64,000 bases of DNA from Pedobacter psychrotolerans (lineage in GTDB: Bacteria > Bacteroidota > Bacteroidia > Sphingobacteriales > Sphingobacteriaceae), in assembly GCF_004340665.1 (NCBI RefSeq), contig NZ_SLWO01000004.1, forward strand, positions 434,001-498,000. The letters are read 5' to 3'. The translations under genes were made by a program, and so were the position numbers. A model generated the notes under the pieces. It saw only the letters and a program-made list of their open reading frames with translations. It ran no database searches and was not told the DNA's origin. Shown in pieces: positions 9,150 to 16,781 of this stretch (its first letter is position 1; every line of letters starts with the position of its first letter).

Positions 9150-9197
9150 GAACTGATATGTATCTCTATCCAAATTACTAGGCCAGCATATCAGTTC
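9150..9197 (-). promoter_or_regulatory. hairpin upstream of the trehalase gene
   Basis: An 11-bp perfect inverted repeat (GAACTGATATG at 9150-9160, CATATCAGTTC at 9187-9197) with a 26-base loop. It lies 31 bp upstream of the trehalase start, so it may form in the 5' leader or be a dimeric protein-binding site. No T tract follows. Confidence 0.35.
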
Positions 9198-9480
9198 TAC
9201 ACGTAACAATTTATTGAATCTAAAGCCTGCCGTCAACCAATTTTAGACCAAAATTTAGTTAAAATATAAATAACATTAGCGTTTTACTTTTCAATAAATT
9301 ATTTCTAAAAATACACATTCTATTGAAAGGACTCCTAATTTTTATTACTACACCATAATTAAGTTTAAAACATTTTAGTATGGTTTTGATCACGTTAAAA
9401 AAATTATTTTTATAATTTCTACACTAGATAAGAATATCTTGTAAATTACTCCTAAGTTTTTTTAATTTAGCTGCTGAAAA
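9198..9480. other. AT-rich non-coding region upstream of trehalase
   Basis: No coding character and no clear promoter consensus were seen. Together with the adjoining hairpin and inverted repeat it makes up most of the 499-bp gap between the trehalase and AraC-type genes. Confidence 0.4.
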
Positions 9481-9623
9481 ATTGATGCTGCTGGTAGTAG
9501 ATAATAGTAAGCAAAGCCTTACGCGTCAGGCGCTCAGCAAATGTTGTGGTGAGGTCAGGAAAACCTGTTATTGAGAAGGGACAAAATCTACGCGATCGGC
9601 GTTCCTTTAACAGCAGCATCAAT
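9481..9623. repeat. 13-bp terminal inverted repeat enclosing a 117-bp segment
   Basis: ATTGATGCTGCTG at 9481-9493 is the exact reverse complement of CAGCAGCATCAAT at 9611-9623. The enclosed segment is noticeably more G+C rich than its flanks and contains a smaller hairpin (AGGTCAGGAAAACCT). The right arm overlaps the last codons and stop of the AraC-family gene. It could be a small mobile-element remnant or a structured RNA; the sequence does not decide. Confidence 0.45.
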
Positions 9624-10398
9624 CTTCATTATTGCTAAACTGCGATACAGAAATACCTTTGTAACGTCTGAAATTGGTACTAAAATTTGTTGCATTTGGG
9701 AAGCCCAAAATATATGAAATTTCATCTATGGAATATTCACTATGCAGCAATAACAATTCAGCTTCTCTCATTACCCGATCTTTAATTAATACAAACAGAC
9801 TTTTTCCAAGGATACGATCCAGAAAAGCATTTAATTTTCTAGGGCTCATTGCCATTTGATTGGCATAAAACTGAATAGACTTTTCTTTTTTATAGTACTT
9901 TTCAAAAACCGCTTTAAATCTCAGTATCTGCTGTAACTCATCCTGTGTAAGGGCGGTCAGGTATCCATCAAAGCCAGCCGTAAAACCTAAAAATAAGGAG
10001 AGGCATTGAGACAGTAGTAGCGAATCTTTTTTTAAGTCCATTTCTTTTTTCAATTGCGCTAGTAAACTGAATGCTTTCTTAAGCGCATCGCCACTCCAAT
10101 CTCTAAAAGACAAGTTAAGGAAAAGGTTTTTGGCTAAAGGATCTAAATGTTGCTTGAGAAATTCGGAGTATAACGAACTACTAAAATTTAACCAATAGCC
10201 TTGAAGAATTTCACCTTCAATTCTTACCAACCCCTCCTCGGGGATAAAAAATATTCTGCCATTTTTTAATTCATAATCTCCCGAATTCATACAAAGAAGT
10301 CCATTTCCATCTTTGATTACCAGAATTCTCATAGGATGAGTTGCGGTTAATGCAATTTCTCTTTTAAAGATTCCTTTAATAAGTTCCAGTTTTATCAT
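9619..10398 (-). CDS. AraC-family transcriptional regulator
   Basis: 259 residues. An N-terminal cupin-like sensor (to about residue 110; IFFIPEEGLVRIEGEILQGY) is followed by a C-terminal AraC/XylS DNA-binding domain of two helix-turn-helix units: FYANQMAMSPRKLNAFLDRI, then IDEISYILGFPNATNFSTNF with the family signature FPNATNFSTNFRRYKGIS. It has the same orientation as trehalase, about 500 bp upstream. Whether it controls trehalase, itself or another locus is not shown. Confidence 0.87.
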   Translation of the reverse strand: MIKLELIKGIFKREIALTATHPMRILVIKDGNGLLCMNSGDYELKNGRIFFIPEEGLVRIEGEILQGYWLNFSSSLYSEFLKQHLDPLAKNLFLNLSFRDWSGDALKKAFSLLAQLKKEMDLKKDSLLLSQCLSLFLGFTAGFDGYLTALTQDELQQILRFKAVFEKYYKKEKSIQFYANQMAMSPRKLNAFLDRILGKSLFVLIKDRVMREAELLLLHSEYSIDEISYILGFPNATNFSTNFRRYKGISVSQFSNNED

Positions 10399-11043
10399 TG
10401 TACTTGAATGCGCTATCTTTTTTTCTGGGTTAGATTAACTTCCTGCTGTATGGTTACATATTATTTAGCTGGTGTTGATTTAAAGAAAACAATTTGATCA
10501 ATTAAGGGATATTTTGGGTTTTACTTTCCTTTAAATCCGCTTTGCCATCAAGGCTATGGTATTGTTGAGAGAATTGATTGATCTACAAAAATATTATTTC
10601 CATACATATTTCCATCAAAATCAAATTATTAAGCTCTTCATGAATAGAATATTACCCATAATAAAATAAGCAACCTCTAATCAAATAATTGTTTTTTTGT
10701 AATTTTTCATCTACCAATAGTCAACAAAAAATACAAACTTAATACATGTTAATCAAGATTATTTTAATAAATCCTCAACAATCTGGAAATCATTCATATG
10801 ATTATGAATTCATAAGCAAATAAAAATAGGAGGAATTATAAATCAGATTTACGCTGTTTTTTTAGGTTTAGCGATCACTCCTCTCTTGGTAAAAGTAACA
10901 GAAATCTAAATAGGGCCTTACGTATAATAGATATTTGAAAATAGTTCAACTCACGTAACATCAAGAATATCAAATATTTGAAACCAATTATCAATATTGC
11001 CTGTTTGTAATAATAAATCTAACCGTCATAAAATAATTATACC
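10399..11043. other. 645-bp non-coding region
   Basis: Divergent intergenic region between the AraC-type gene and a small orphan gene. It is very AT-rich. TTATGAATTCATAA at 10802-10815 is a perfect 14-bp palindrome. No convincing TAnnTTTG box or coding frame was found. Confidence 0.4.
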
Positions 11044-11226
11044 ATGATAAATGTAAACAAGAAAAGTTCTACGCAACAACTTGATGAAGTTAAACAAGGT
11101 GATATCATCAAAGACGAAACAGGCAAAATAGGCGAAGTTGAAAATATCGAAGTGATTAGCCGAAAAAATGAAACACAATATTATTATAAGATTAAAAACG
11201 ACGGGACGGTTTTAGTGATTAAATAA
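11044..11226 (+). CDS. small hypothetical protein, 60 aa
   Basis: Begins with ATG and has a hydrophilic, lysine- and glutamate-rich composition. DEVKQGDIIKDETGKIGEVENIEVISRKNETQYYYKI alternates polar and branched residues, as expected for a small all-beta (SH3-like or KOW-like) domain; this segment is given here only as an indication at residues 14-51. No signal peptide or membrane helix. I do not recognise a family. It ends 90 bp before the HAD gene. It may be real because codon use looks ordinary, but the short length and lack of a clear promoter leave doubt. Confidence 0.45.
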   Translation: MINVNKKSSTQQLDEVKQGDIIKDETGKIGEVENIEVISRKNETQYYYKIKNDGTVLVIK

Positions 11227-11316
11227 ATCGATCTTAATCTTTAACAGCTTTCTTATTTTTTAAAAATTATAGCGCCTAATAATTAATGATGATATTTGCA
11301 AAAAGTTCAAACACTT

Positions 11317-11952
11317 ATGCAAAATATTAAAAACATCATTTTTGATTACGGAAACGTAATTTTCGACATTGATTTTAAAATTGCTCAGGCATCATTTCAA
11401 AAGCTTGGCATTACCGATATCGAAAACTTTTTTGCCCATAAAGCTCACAATCAACTGTTTGATGATTTTGAAACTGGTGCAATTTCACCTGCCGAGTTTC
11501 GTGAAGGCATTAGAAAAGCTGCAAACAAACCCGAGCTTACTGATGCCCAAATTGATGAGGCTTGGAATAGCTTATTGATTGGAACCATTCAGGAAAACCA
11601 TGATGTTCTTTTGAAAGTGAAAGATCAATACCGCACATTTTTGTTAAGCAACAACAACGAAATCCATTACGACTGGATCATTAACTATTTAAAAACTACC
11701 TTTAATTTAAATAATTATGATACCTATTTTGAGAAGGCCTATTTCTCTCAACATATGAAATTGCGTAAACCAAACACCAATATATTTGAACAGGTTTTAA
11801 AGGATAATCATCTTAATCCTGCAGAAACCTTATTTATTGATGATAGTCCGCAACACATAGAAGGTGCAAAAAAAGTTGGTTTAAATACTTTACTTATGAC
11901 AGAAAAGCCGGCAAAATTAGCATCTTTTTTGGAAGCCAACGGAATTATATAG
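11317..11952 (+). CDS. HAD-superfamily hydrolase (YihX-like)
   Basis: 211 residues from ATG 11317; a TTG 21 bases upstream is less likely. Motif I is FDYGNVIFDID, the DxGxV variant seen in YihX/epoxide-hydrolase-N-like HAD phosphatases. Motif II is LLSNNNEIH, the motif III Lys is in MKLRKPNTNIF, and motif IV is FIDDSPQHIEGAKKVG. Family members are cytoplasmic phosphatases acting on sugar phosphates such as alpha-glucose-1-phosphate, or on FMN-like substrates; the exact substrate is unknown. All four catalytic motifs are present, so it should be active. The cap domain is the helical C1 type (residues about 20-85). Confidence 0.87.
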   Translation: MQNIKNIIFDYGNVIFDIDFKIAQASFQKLGITDIENFFAHKAHNQLFDDFETGAISPAEFREGIRKAANKPELTDAQIDEAWNSLLIGTIQENHDVLLKVKDQYRTFLLSNNNEIHYDWIINYLKTTFNLNNYDTYFEKAYFSQHMKLRKPNTNIFEQVLKDNHLNPAETLFIDDSPQHIEGAKKVGLNTLLMTEKPAKLASFLEANGII

Positions 11953-11954
11953 CA

Positions 11955-12188
11955 GTCATCAAACTGAATTCATTTCAGGGTCTTAATAGCGAAAAGATGC
12001 TGAAATAAATTCAGCATGACGGGCTTAATAAATGAACGGTCGTCATCCTGAATTCATTTCAGTGTCATAATACCAAAAAGATGTTGAAATAAATCCAGCA
12101 TGGCGAGCCTGATAAATGAACGGTCGTCACCTGAATTCATTTCAGGGTCTTAATATCAAAATGATGCTGAAGTAAATCCAAAATGACC
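11955..12188. repeat. three tandem copies of an ~85-bp palindromic repeat
   Basis: Units start at about 11955, 12042 and 12126. Each has arms of the form GTCAT..CTGAATTCATTTCAG and GATGCTGAAATAAATTCAGC..ATGAC, so each unit is itself an inverted repeat, and copies are joined by AATGAACGGTCGTCA. The third copy is the most diverged (ends AAAATGACC). Such GTCATcCTGAA repeats are common between genes in Pedobacter-like genomes. The array sits between two genes that both end here (HAD forward, PRODH reverse). Confidence 0.75.
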
Positions 12189-12220
12189 AGTTATATCATA
12201 TCTCACTGAAATCGTAAACC

Positions 12221-13405
12221 CTATACCTTCCTTCTTTTCAATTCCCTTTCAATTAATCCTAACTCTCTTCCGGTTTGGCCGGCAACGGAAGTATTTTCCT
12301 GAGCCCTTCTAAACAAATAAGGCATTACGGCTTTAATTGGGCCATAAGGAACATATTTAGCTACGTTATAATTAGCATCAGCAAGGTTAAAGCTTAAATT
12401 ATCACTCATACCCAAGAGTTGGGCGAAATATACATGAGGATGATCATGAGCTATCTTTTTCTCATTTAGAAGATAGGTAAGCAAACGGCTACTGTCTTCA
12501 TTATGTGTTCCGCAAACAATGGCGATATCTTCAATGTGATCAACACAATAACGCAACGATAGGTTATAATCTTGATCGGATGATTCTTTATCAGGCTGAA
12601 TTGGAGATGGATAACCCATTTCAGCAGCACGTTTGCGCTCTTTTTCCATATACGCCCCGCGAACCATTTTTACACCCAAAATAAAACCAGCAGCTTTCGC
12701 AATTAAGTGATCGGCTTTCATATCGGCCAGTTTATCATGGCGATACATTTGATAAGTATTATAAACGATAATACGCTCTTGATTAAATTTACGCATCATA
12801 TCTAAAGCCAACTCATCAATTGTATTCTGAATCCAGGTTTCCTCGGCATCAATCATAATGGGCACACTCTTTTCAAAAGCTGTTCTGCAGATCATCTCAC
12901 AACGCAATTTTACTTGATTAAACTCAGCTTGTTCCTCAGCAGATAAAGTTTTTTTAGCGTCTAATTTCTCTAATAATGCAAATCGACCTATCCCAGTAAT
13001 CTTAAAAACCGTAATGGGAATGTTTGGATCACCATCTGCACGAAGAATCGTTCTGATGATCTCCTGGCAAGTTTCGTCAAAAACAATTTCCTCTTCCTCA
13101 CCTTCAACGGAATAATCCAAAATGGTTCCTACTCCACCCTTAGCCAACTGAGCAATGGCATGGTCACATTCTGCAATGGTTTCACCACCACAAAATTGCT
13201 GGAAAATAGTCGCCTTAATGGCACCCTGAACTGGCAAGCCTATATTCAAAAAGAAATTAGTAATCGGTGGGCCTACTTTTGTTAGAAAGTTGCTGCCAAT
13301 CATTTTGAAAAGCCAGAATGCTTTTTTGAGTTCGGCATTTGTTTTTTGACGGAATGCTACCTCTGTATTGTCGAAATTAGGCTGTTTATTGGGGGATAAT
13401 TCCAT
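12221..13405 (-). CDS. proline dehydrogenase
   Basis: 394 residues, a stand-alone PRODH as is usual in Bacteroidota, not the bifunctional PutA. It oxidises L-proline to delta-1-pyrroline-5-carboxylate with FAD and passes electrons to quinone at the inner membrane. Barrel motifs are recognisable: PIMIDAEETWIQ, LGVKMVRGAYMEKERKRA, IVCGTHNEDS, QLLGMSDNLS, and near the C-terminus YVPYGPIKAVMPYLFRRAQE followed by NTSVAGQ, the conserved arginine pair that binds the proline carboxylate. No P5C dehydrogenase gene lies nearby. Confidence 0.9.
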   Translation of the reverse strand: MELSPNKQPNFDNTEVAFRQKTNAELKKAFWLFKMIGSNFLTKVGPPITNFFLNIGLPVQGAIKATIFQQFCGGETIAECDHAIAQLAKGGVGTILDYSVEGEEEEIVFDETCQEIIRTILRADGDPNIPITVFKITGIGRFALLEKLDAKKTLSAEEQAEFNQVKLRCEMICRTAFEKSVPIMIDAEETWIQNTIDELALDMMRKFNQERIIVYNTYQMYRHDKLADMKADHLIAKAAGFILGVKMVRGAYMEKERKRAAEMGYPSPIQPDKESSDQDYNLSLRYCVDHIEDIAIVCGTHNEDSSRLLTYLLNEKKIAHDHPHVYFAQLLGMSDNLSFNLADANYNVAKYVPYGPIKAVMPYLFRRAQENTSVAGQTGRELGLIERELKRRKV

Positions 13406-13433
13406 TTTAGCTATATAATAAGTCAGTTGGATG

Positions 13434-13492
13434 CAAAATTATAAAAAGCATCCATTGTTAAAACTAAAAACCTGTAAATAATCGTATTTTTG
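13434..13492. promoter_or_regulatory. divergent -7 boxes for PRODH and the S4-domain gene
   Basis: On the minus strand 13434-13441 reads TAATTTTG, upstream of proline dehydrogenase. On the plus strand 13485-13492 reads TATTTTTG, eight bases before the ATG at 13500. Both match TAnnTTTG. The plus-strand box would give an almost leaderless transcript of the S4/aroB operon. The -33 elements are weak. Confidence 0.4.
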
Positions 13493-13499
13493 CAACTAA

Positions 13500-13706
13500 A
13501 TGATACAATTCAAATTAGAAGGCGAATTTATTCCATTAATCCAGCTGTTAAAGGCTACGGGATTAGTTGGCACCGGTGGAGATGCTCAGGCTGCCGTAAT
13601 GGATGGATTAGTAAAATGTAATGGAGAAGTGGAATTTCGTAAACGATACAAAGTTAGAGTTGGCGATATCATCACTTTTGAACAAGATAAAATCGAAGTC
13701 ATATAA
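13500..13706 (+). CDS. RNA-binding S4-domain protein (YbcJ-like)
   Basis: 68 residues, essentially one S4 domain: FIPLIQLLKATGLVGTGGDAQ, AAVMDGLVKCNGEVEFRKRYKV, then RVGDIITFEQDKIEV. This matches the small YbcJ/YaaA-type family that binds structured RNA, possibly rRNA. Its stop codon overlaps the aroB start by one base (TAATG), so the two are translationally coupled. A functional link to aromatic synthesis is not implied. Confidence 0.85.
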   Translation: MIQFKLEGEFIPLIQLLKATGLVGTGGDAQAAVMDGLVKCNGEVEFRKRYKVRVGDIITFEQDKIEVI

Positions 13707-14764
13707 TGGAAACTTTAACCAGCGCAGGCCATTCACTTTACTTCGAAAGTAATTTAGATGCCTTAAAAACCTTATTGGAAAGCGGCAAATACAGCAAAGT
13801 ATTTATTCTTGCAGATGAAAATACCAGTGAAATCTGTCTGCCCGTTTTTCAAGCCTTAATGGATGATTTTTCTGACTTCGATTTGATTGAAACATCAGCC
13901 GGTGAAGAAAATAAAAACATTGATTTTTGTATTGGCATTTGGAAAACCCTTCTGGATTTTGAGGCTGACCGCAAAAGTTTGATGATTAACCTTGGCGGTG
14001 GCGTAATTACCGATATGGGTGGTTTCATCGCTTCAACCTACAAACGCGGCATCGATTTCATTAATGTGCCTACTACCCTGCTTTCACAAGTTGATGCTTC
14101 TGTAGGTGGCAAAACTGGGATTGATATTGATAATGTGAAAAACATGGTGGGTACTTTTACCTTACCGCAAATGGTTTTCATTGAAACTGAATTCTTAAAA
14201 ACTTTGCCAGATCGTGAGCTTTTATCGGGTTTTGCTGAGATGATTAAACATGGTTTGATTTACGATAAAACTTACTATGAAAAACTCAAAACCACCAATT
14301 ACCTAAAGCCATCAGCTGAAGACATTTACCGCTCTGTTGAAATTAAAAATGAGGTAGTTACCATTGATCCACATGAAAAAAATCTACGCAAGATTTTAAA
14401 TTTTGGCCATACGATTGGGCATGCTGTAGAAAGTTATTCGCTGGCAAATGATGAAAATCCACTTACCCACGGTGAGGCTATTGTGATTGGTTTCGTCTGC
14501 GAGGCAGCATTATCCATTAAAAACAGTGAATTAACAAAAGAAGAATTGAAAGATATCAGCGATTATTTATTGTCACTATATCCGAAATACCAGATCAAAA
14601 AAGAAAGTTTCGAAACGCTTTTGGAATTAATGCAAAGCGATAAAAAGAATGAAGATGGAAATATTTTATTCTCGCTTTTAGAAACTACAGGCAAATGCAC
14701 GTTTAACTGCCGTGTAAGCAACGCCGATATTTTAAGCAGTTTAGATTATTATAACAGTTTATAA
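13706..14764 (+). CDS. aroB: 3-dehydroquinate synthase
   Basis: 352 residues. Catalyses step 2 of the shikimate pathway, the NAD- and metal-dependent cyclisation of DAHP to 3-dehydroquinate. Visible hallmarks: NLGGGVITDMGGFIASTYKR (NAD-binding glycine loop), NVPTTLLSQVDASVGGKTGI, GFAEMIKHGLI with the metal ligand Glu, and metal-ligand histidines in NFGHTIGHAVE and THGEAI. It overlaps the S4-domain gene by one base and is followed after 1 bp by the sterol-desaturase-family gene, so all three probably form one operon. Confidence 0.95.
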   Translation: METLTSAGHSLYFESNLDALKTLLESGKYSKVFILADENTSEICLPVFQALMDDFSDFDLIETSAGEENKNIDFCIGIWKTLLDFEADRKSLMINLGGGVITDMGGFIASTYKRGIDFINVPTTLLSQVDASVGGKTGIDIDNVKNMVGTFTLPQMVFIETEFLKTLPDRELLSGFAEMIKHGLIYDKTYYEKLKTTNYLKPSAEDIYRSVEIKNEVVTIDPHEKNLRKILNFGHTIGHAVESYSLANDENPLTHGEAIVIGFVCEAALSIKNSELTKEELKDISDYLLSLYPKYQIKKESFETLLELMQSDKKNEDGNILFSLLETTGKCTFNCRVSNADILSSLDYYNSL

Positions 14765-14765
14765 G

Positions 14766-15731
14766 ATGACATTTACCGAAAGTGATATTTCTGTAGGCGG
14801 ATTATTTGGCTTTGTGATTGTTTTAACCTTGGTTGAAATGTACTTTAGCTATGCGCACGACAAAAAATTATATACCAAACGCGACACCTGGACCAACATT
14901 TATTTAATGACTGCCGCTGTAGTGATTAATTTGGGCATGAAGACCGCCACTTTTTTTCTACTGGAATATTGCTATCAGTTCCGTTTATTCCAAATCTCCA
15001 ATGTGTGGATTTATTGGCTGGTATTAATTTTAGCACAGGATTTCTTGTACTGGTTTTTGCACACTGTTGGTCATTACGTTCGCTTTTTCTGGGCTATGCA
15101 TGTTACCCATCATTCGTCAGAACATTTTAACTTAACAACGGGATTTCGATCAACCGTTTTCGAACCTTTGTATCGGGTATTCTTTTATTTGCCATTGGCA
15201 TTTATGGGTTTTACCGCAATGGATATTTTGTTTGCTTACCTCGTAACACAAATTTATGGTAACCTGGTGCATACACAGTATAAAATTAACTTCCCGAAAT
15301 GGTATGAGTATATTTTTGTAACGCCATCCCACCATCGTGTGCATCACGCCAGTAATGTGCGTTACCTGGATAAAAACATGGGGATGGTTTTAATTCTTTG
15401 GGATAGGTGGTTTGGAACTTTCCAGGCAGAATTATCTGAAGATATCATCAAATATGGCTTAACTACTCAACCAAAAGATACAGGACCAGTCAACATTATT
15501 TTCCATGAATTTATTGCCTTAAATGCTGATATAAAAAAGGCCCCCACTTTTATGGATAAGCTAAAGTATATTTTTAATCCCCCAGGCTGGAGTCATGATG
15601 GCAGCACGAAAGTTGCTAAAATTATGCAGCAGGAATTGTGGGAAGCGGAACAGCTGGCTAAGCAAAACCTAGACAATCATAAGGTTAAAGATTTCAACGA
15701 ACAGCGAAGAACATTAAATTCAACAGGATAA
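14766..15731 (+). CDS. sterol desaturase/fatty-acid hydroxylase-family membrane protein
   Basis: 321 residues with several membrane helices in the first 160. The three di-iron histidine boxes of the family are present: HTVGH near residue 98, HVTHHSSEHFN near 110, and HRVHHAS near 190. Related enzymes hydroxylate or desaturate lipids (sterols, alkylglycerols, carotenoids, ceramides) at the membrane; the substrate here is unknown. It starts 1 bp after aroB, so it is co-transcribed with a shikimate gene without an obvious metabolic reason. Its C-terminal 60 residues are hydrophilic and cytoplasmic. Confidence 0.85.
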   Translation: MTFTESDISVGGLFGFVIVLTLVEMYFSYAHDKKLYTKRDTWTNIYLMTAAVVINLGMKTATFFLLEYCYQFRLFQISNVWIYWLVLILAQDFLYWFLHTVGHYVRFFWAMHVTHHSSEHFNLTTGFRSTVFEPLYRVFFYLPLAFMGFTAMDILFAYLVTQIYGNLVHTQYKINFPKWYEYIFVTPSHHRVHHASNVRYLDKNMGMVLILWDRWFGTFQAELSEDIIKYGLTTQPKDTGPVNIIFHEFIALNADIKKAPTFMDKLKYIFNPPGWSHDGSTKVAKIMQQELWEAEQLAKQNLDNHKVKDFNEQRRTLNSTG

Positions 15732-15735
15732 AATT

Positions 15736-15766
15736 AACGGTCTGTATTTTACAGGCCGTTTTTGAT
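15736..15766 (+). terminator. terminator after the sterol-desaturase-family gene
   Basis: AACGGTCTGTA and TACAGGCCGTT form an 11-bp stem with one wobble pair and a very short loop, followed by TTTTTG. Confidence 0.75.
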
Positions 15767-15845
15767 TTACAAAATTTGGAAATGTAGTGGTTTTGAAATT
15801 TAGCACATTCAGTCCTGTTACCCACTCCAATCTTTTAAAAACTTC

Positions 15846-15931
15846 TGTCATGCTGAGGCACGAAGCATCTGTATTATAATGGGCAGGTCCACTCTGTAGC
15901 TGCTTCGCGGTCTTCTTGCGTAGGAATGACA
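15846..15931. repeat. palindromic intergenic repeat, family with TGTCATGCTGAGG ends
   Basis: The left arm is TGTCATGCTGAGGCACGAAG and the right arm ends AGGAATGACA, with inner GAAGC/GCTTCG matches (ACGAAGCATC against AGCTGCTTCG). This is a different family from the repeats at 643 and 11955. No protein is encoded. Confidence 0.6.
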
Positions 15932-16032
15932 GCATATTCAGGGTTGCTGCAATTTTATATTTGTTTCCATTGCTATCAGGTTCAAGAACATGTAATTAAG
16001 TTCTTAGAAAAAACATTTTCAACACTATAATT

Positions 16033-16048
16033 TAATTTTGTATTTTTG
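16033..16048 (+). promoter_or_regulatory. tandem -7 boxes upstream of the toxin-antitoxin pair
   Basis: TAATTTTG (16033-16040) is followed directly by TATTTTTG (16041-16048). Both match TAnnTTTG, and the second ends 18 bp before the antitoxin ATG. Confidence 0.4.
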
Positions 16049-16066
16049 AGTAAAGCCGATCTTATT

Positions 16067-16258
16067 ATGACAACATTAACGATACAAGTAAAGGATAACG
16101 ATACTCAATTTCTTTTAGAAGTATTGAAAAGAATTGATGCGAAGGTTATTCAAAGTTCTAAAAAGCAAAATTTGCTTGATGGAATCAAACAAGGATTAAA
16201 AGAAGCTAAAGATATTAAGTCCGGCAAAATTGCACCATTATCGCTAACTGATATTTGA
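16067..16258 (+). CDS. antitoxin of a type II toxin-antitoxin pair
   Basis: 63 residues from ATG 16067 (an in-frame TTG lies 21 bases upstream). It is hydrophilic: a short beta strand (LTIQVKDNDTQFLLEVLKRI) is followed by helices and the segment KQGLKEAKDIKSGKIAPLSL, typical of small antitoxins paired with RelE/ParE toxins in Bacteroidota. Its TGA overlaps the alternative TTG start of the toxin, or precedes the GTG start by 2 bp, so translation is coupled. It neutralises the toxin and probably represses the shared promoter. Confidence 0.72.
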   Translation: MTTLTIQVKDNDTQFLLEVLKRIDAKVIQSSKKQNLLDGIKQGLKEAKDIKSGKIAPLSLTDI

Positions 16259-16260
16259 CA

Positions 16261-16584
16261 GTGGGAATTAAAATTATATATTCCCCTATTTTCATCAAAA
16301 AATCCAAACAGCTTAAAAAGAAACATATATCATTAGTCAACGATTTAATTCATTTAGAATCAATACTACAACTCAAACCAAAAACTGGTGTTGATTTAGG
16401 TAACGGCATTTTCAAGATCAGGCTTGCAATTAAAAGCAAAGGGAAAGGAAAGAGTGGAGGATATAGAGTCATTACTTATCTTCAAACCGAAAATGAAATC
16501 ATAATGATTTATATTTATGACAAATCTGAAGAAGCTACAATTTCAAAGAAAGATATTCAGAACATTATTAATAATTTATTTTGA
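16261..16584 (+). CDS. RelE/ParE-family toxin
   Basis: 107 residues from GTG 16261; a TTG at 16255, overlapping the antitoxin stop, would add two residues. The fold pattern is RelE/ParE: IIYSPIFIKKSKQLKKKH, then GNGIFKIRLAIKSKGKGKSG, then YRVITYLQTENEIIMIYIYD and a C-terminal helix. The KIRLAIKSKGKGKSGGYRVI block is characteristic of HigB/RelE-type proteins annotated as RelE/ParE toxins. Such toxins cut mRNA on the ribosome or poison gyrase; the target is undetermined. The pair sits inside the aromatic amino-acid gene cluster, suggesting insertion there. Confidence 0.75.
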   Translation: MGIKIIYSPIFIKKSKQLKKKHISLVNDLIHLESILQLKPKTGVDLGNGIFKIRLAIKSKGKGKSGGYRVITYLQTENEIIMIYIYDKSEEATISKKDIQNIINNLF

Positions 16585-16669
16585 AGTTTAAATCAACATT
16601 CCATACCCATCTCCAAAACAGTCTAAATCAAACAAAATTAAATTTTATTAAAAATAATTTCATTTTCCT

Positions 16670-16700
16670 ATTGACAAATTAAATTTTGTTGCTACATTTG
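16670..16700 (+). promoter_or_regulatory. promoter of the pheA leader transcript
   Basis: TACATTTG at 16693-16700 is a perfect -7 box (TAnnTTTG). A TTG-containing -33-like element (ATTGAC, about 16670-16675) lies about 18 bp upstream. Transcription should begin near 16707, about 12 bases before the leader-peptide ATG. Confidence 0.7.
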
Positions 16701-16718
16701 GCTCATTCAAAAACGAAA

Positions 16719-16781
16719 ATGAAATTATTCAACACATATTACTTTGGTTACTTTTACTATTTTAGTAAGAGCCGGGGCTAA
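16719..16781 (+). CDS. Phe/Tyr-rich leader peptide of the pheA attenuator
   Basis: A 20-codon frame, MKLFNTYYFGYFYYFSKSRG, in which 9 of the 12 codons 4-15 specify Phe or Tyr (four Phe, five Tyr). It is followed by a stop at 16779-16781. It lies between a good promoter and a strong terminator, directly upstream of prephenate dehydratase, the first committed enzyme of Phe synthesis. This is the expected form of a ribosome-sensed attenuation leader: scarce charged tRNA-Phe or tRNA-Tyr would stall the ribosome on codons 7-15. It is too short for normal gene calling. The role is inferred, but the codon bias and RNA structure agree. Confidence 0.88.
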   Translation: MKLFNTYYFGYFYYFSKSRG

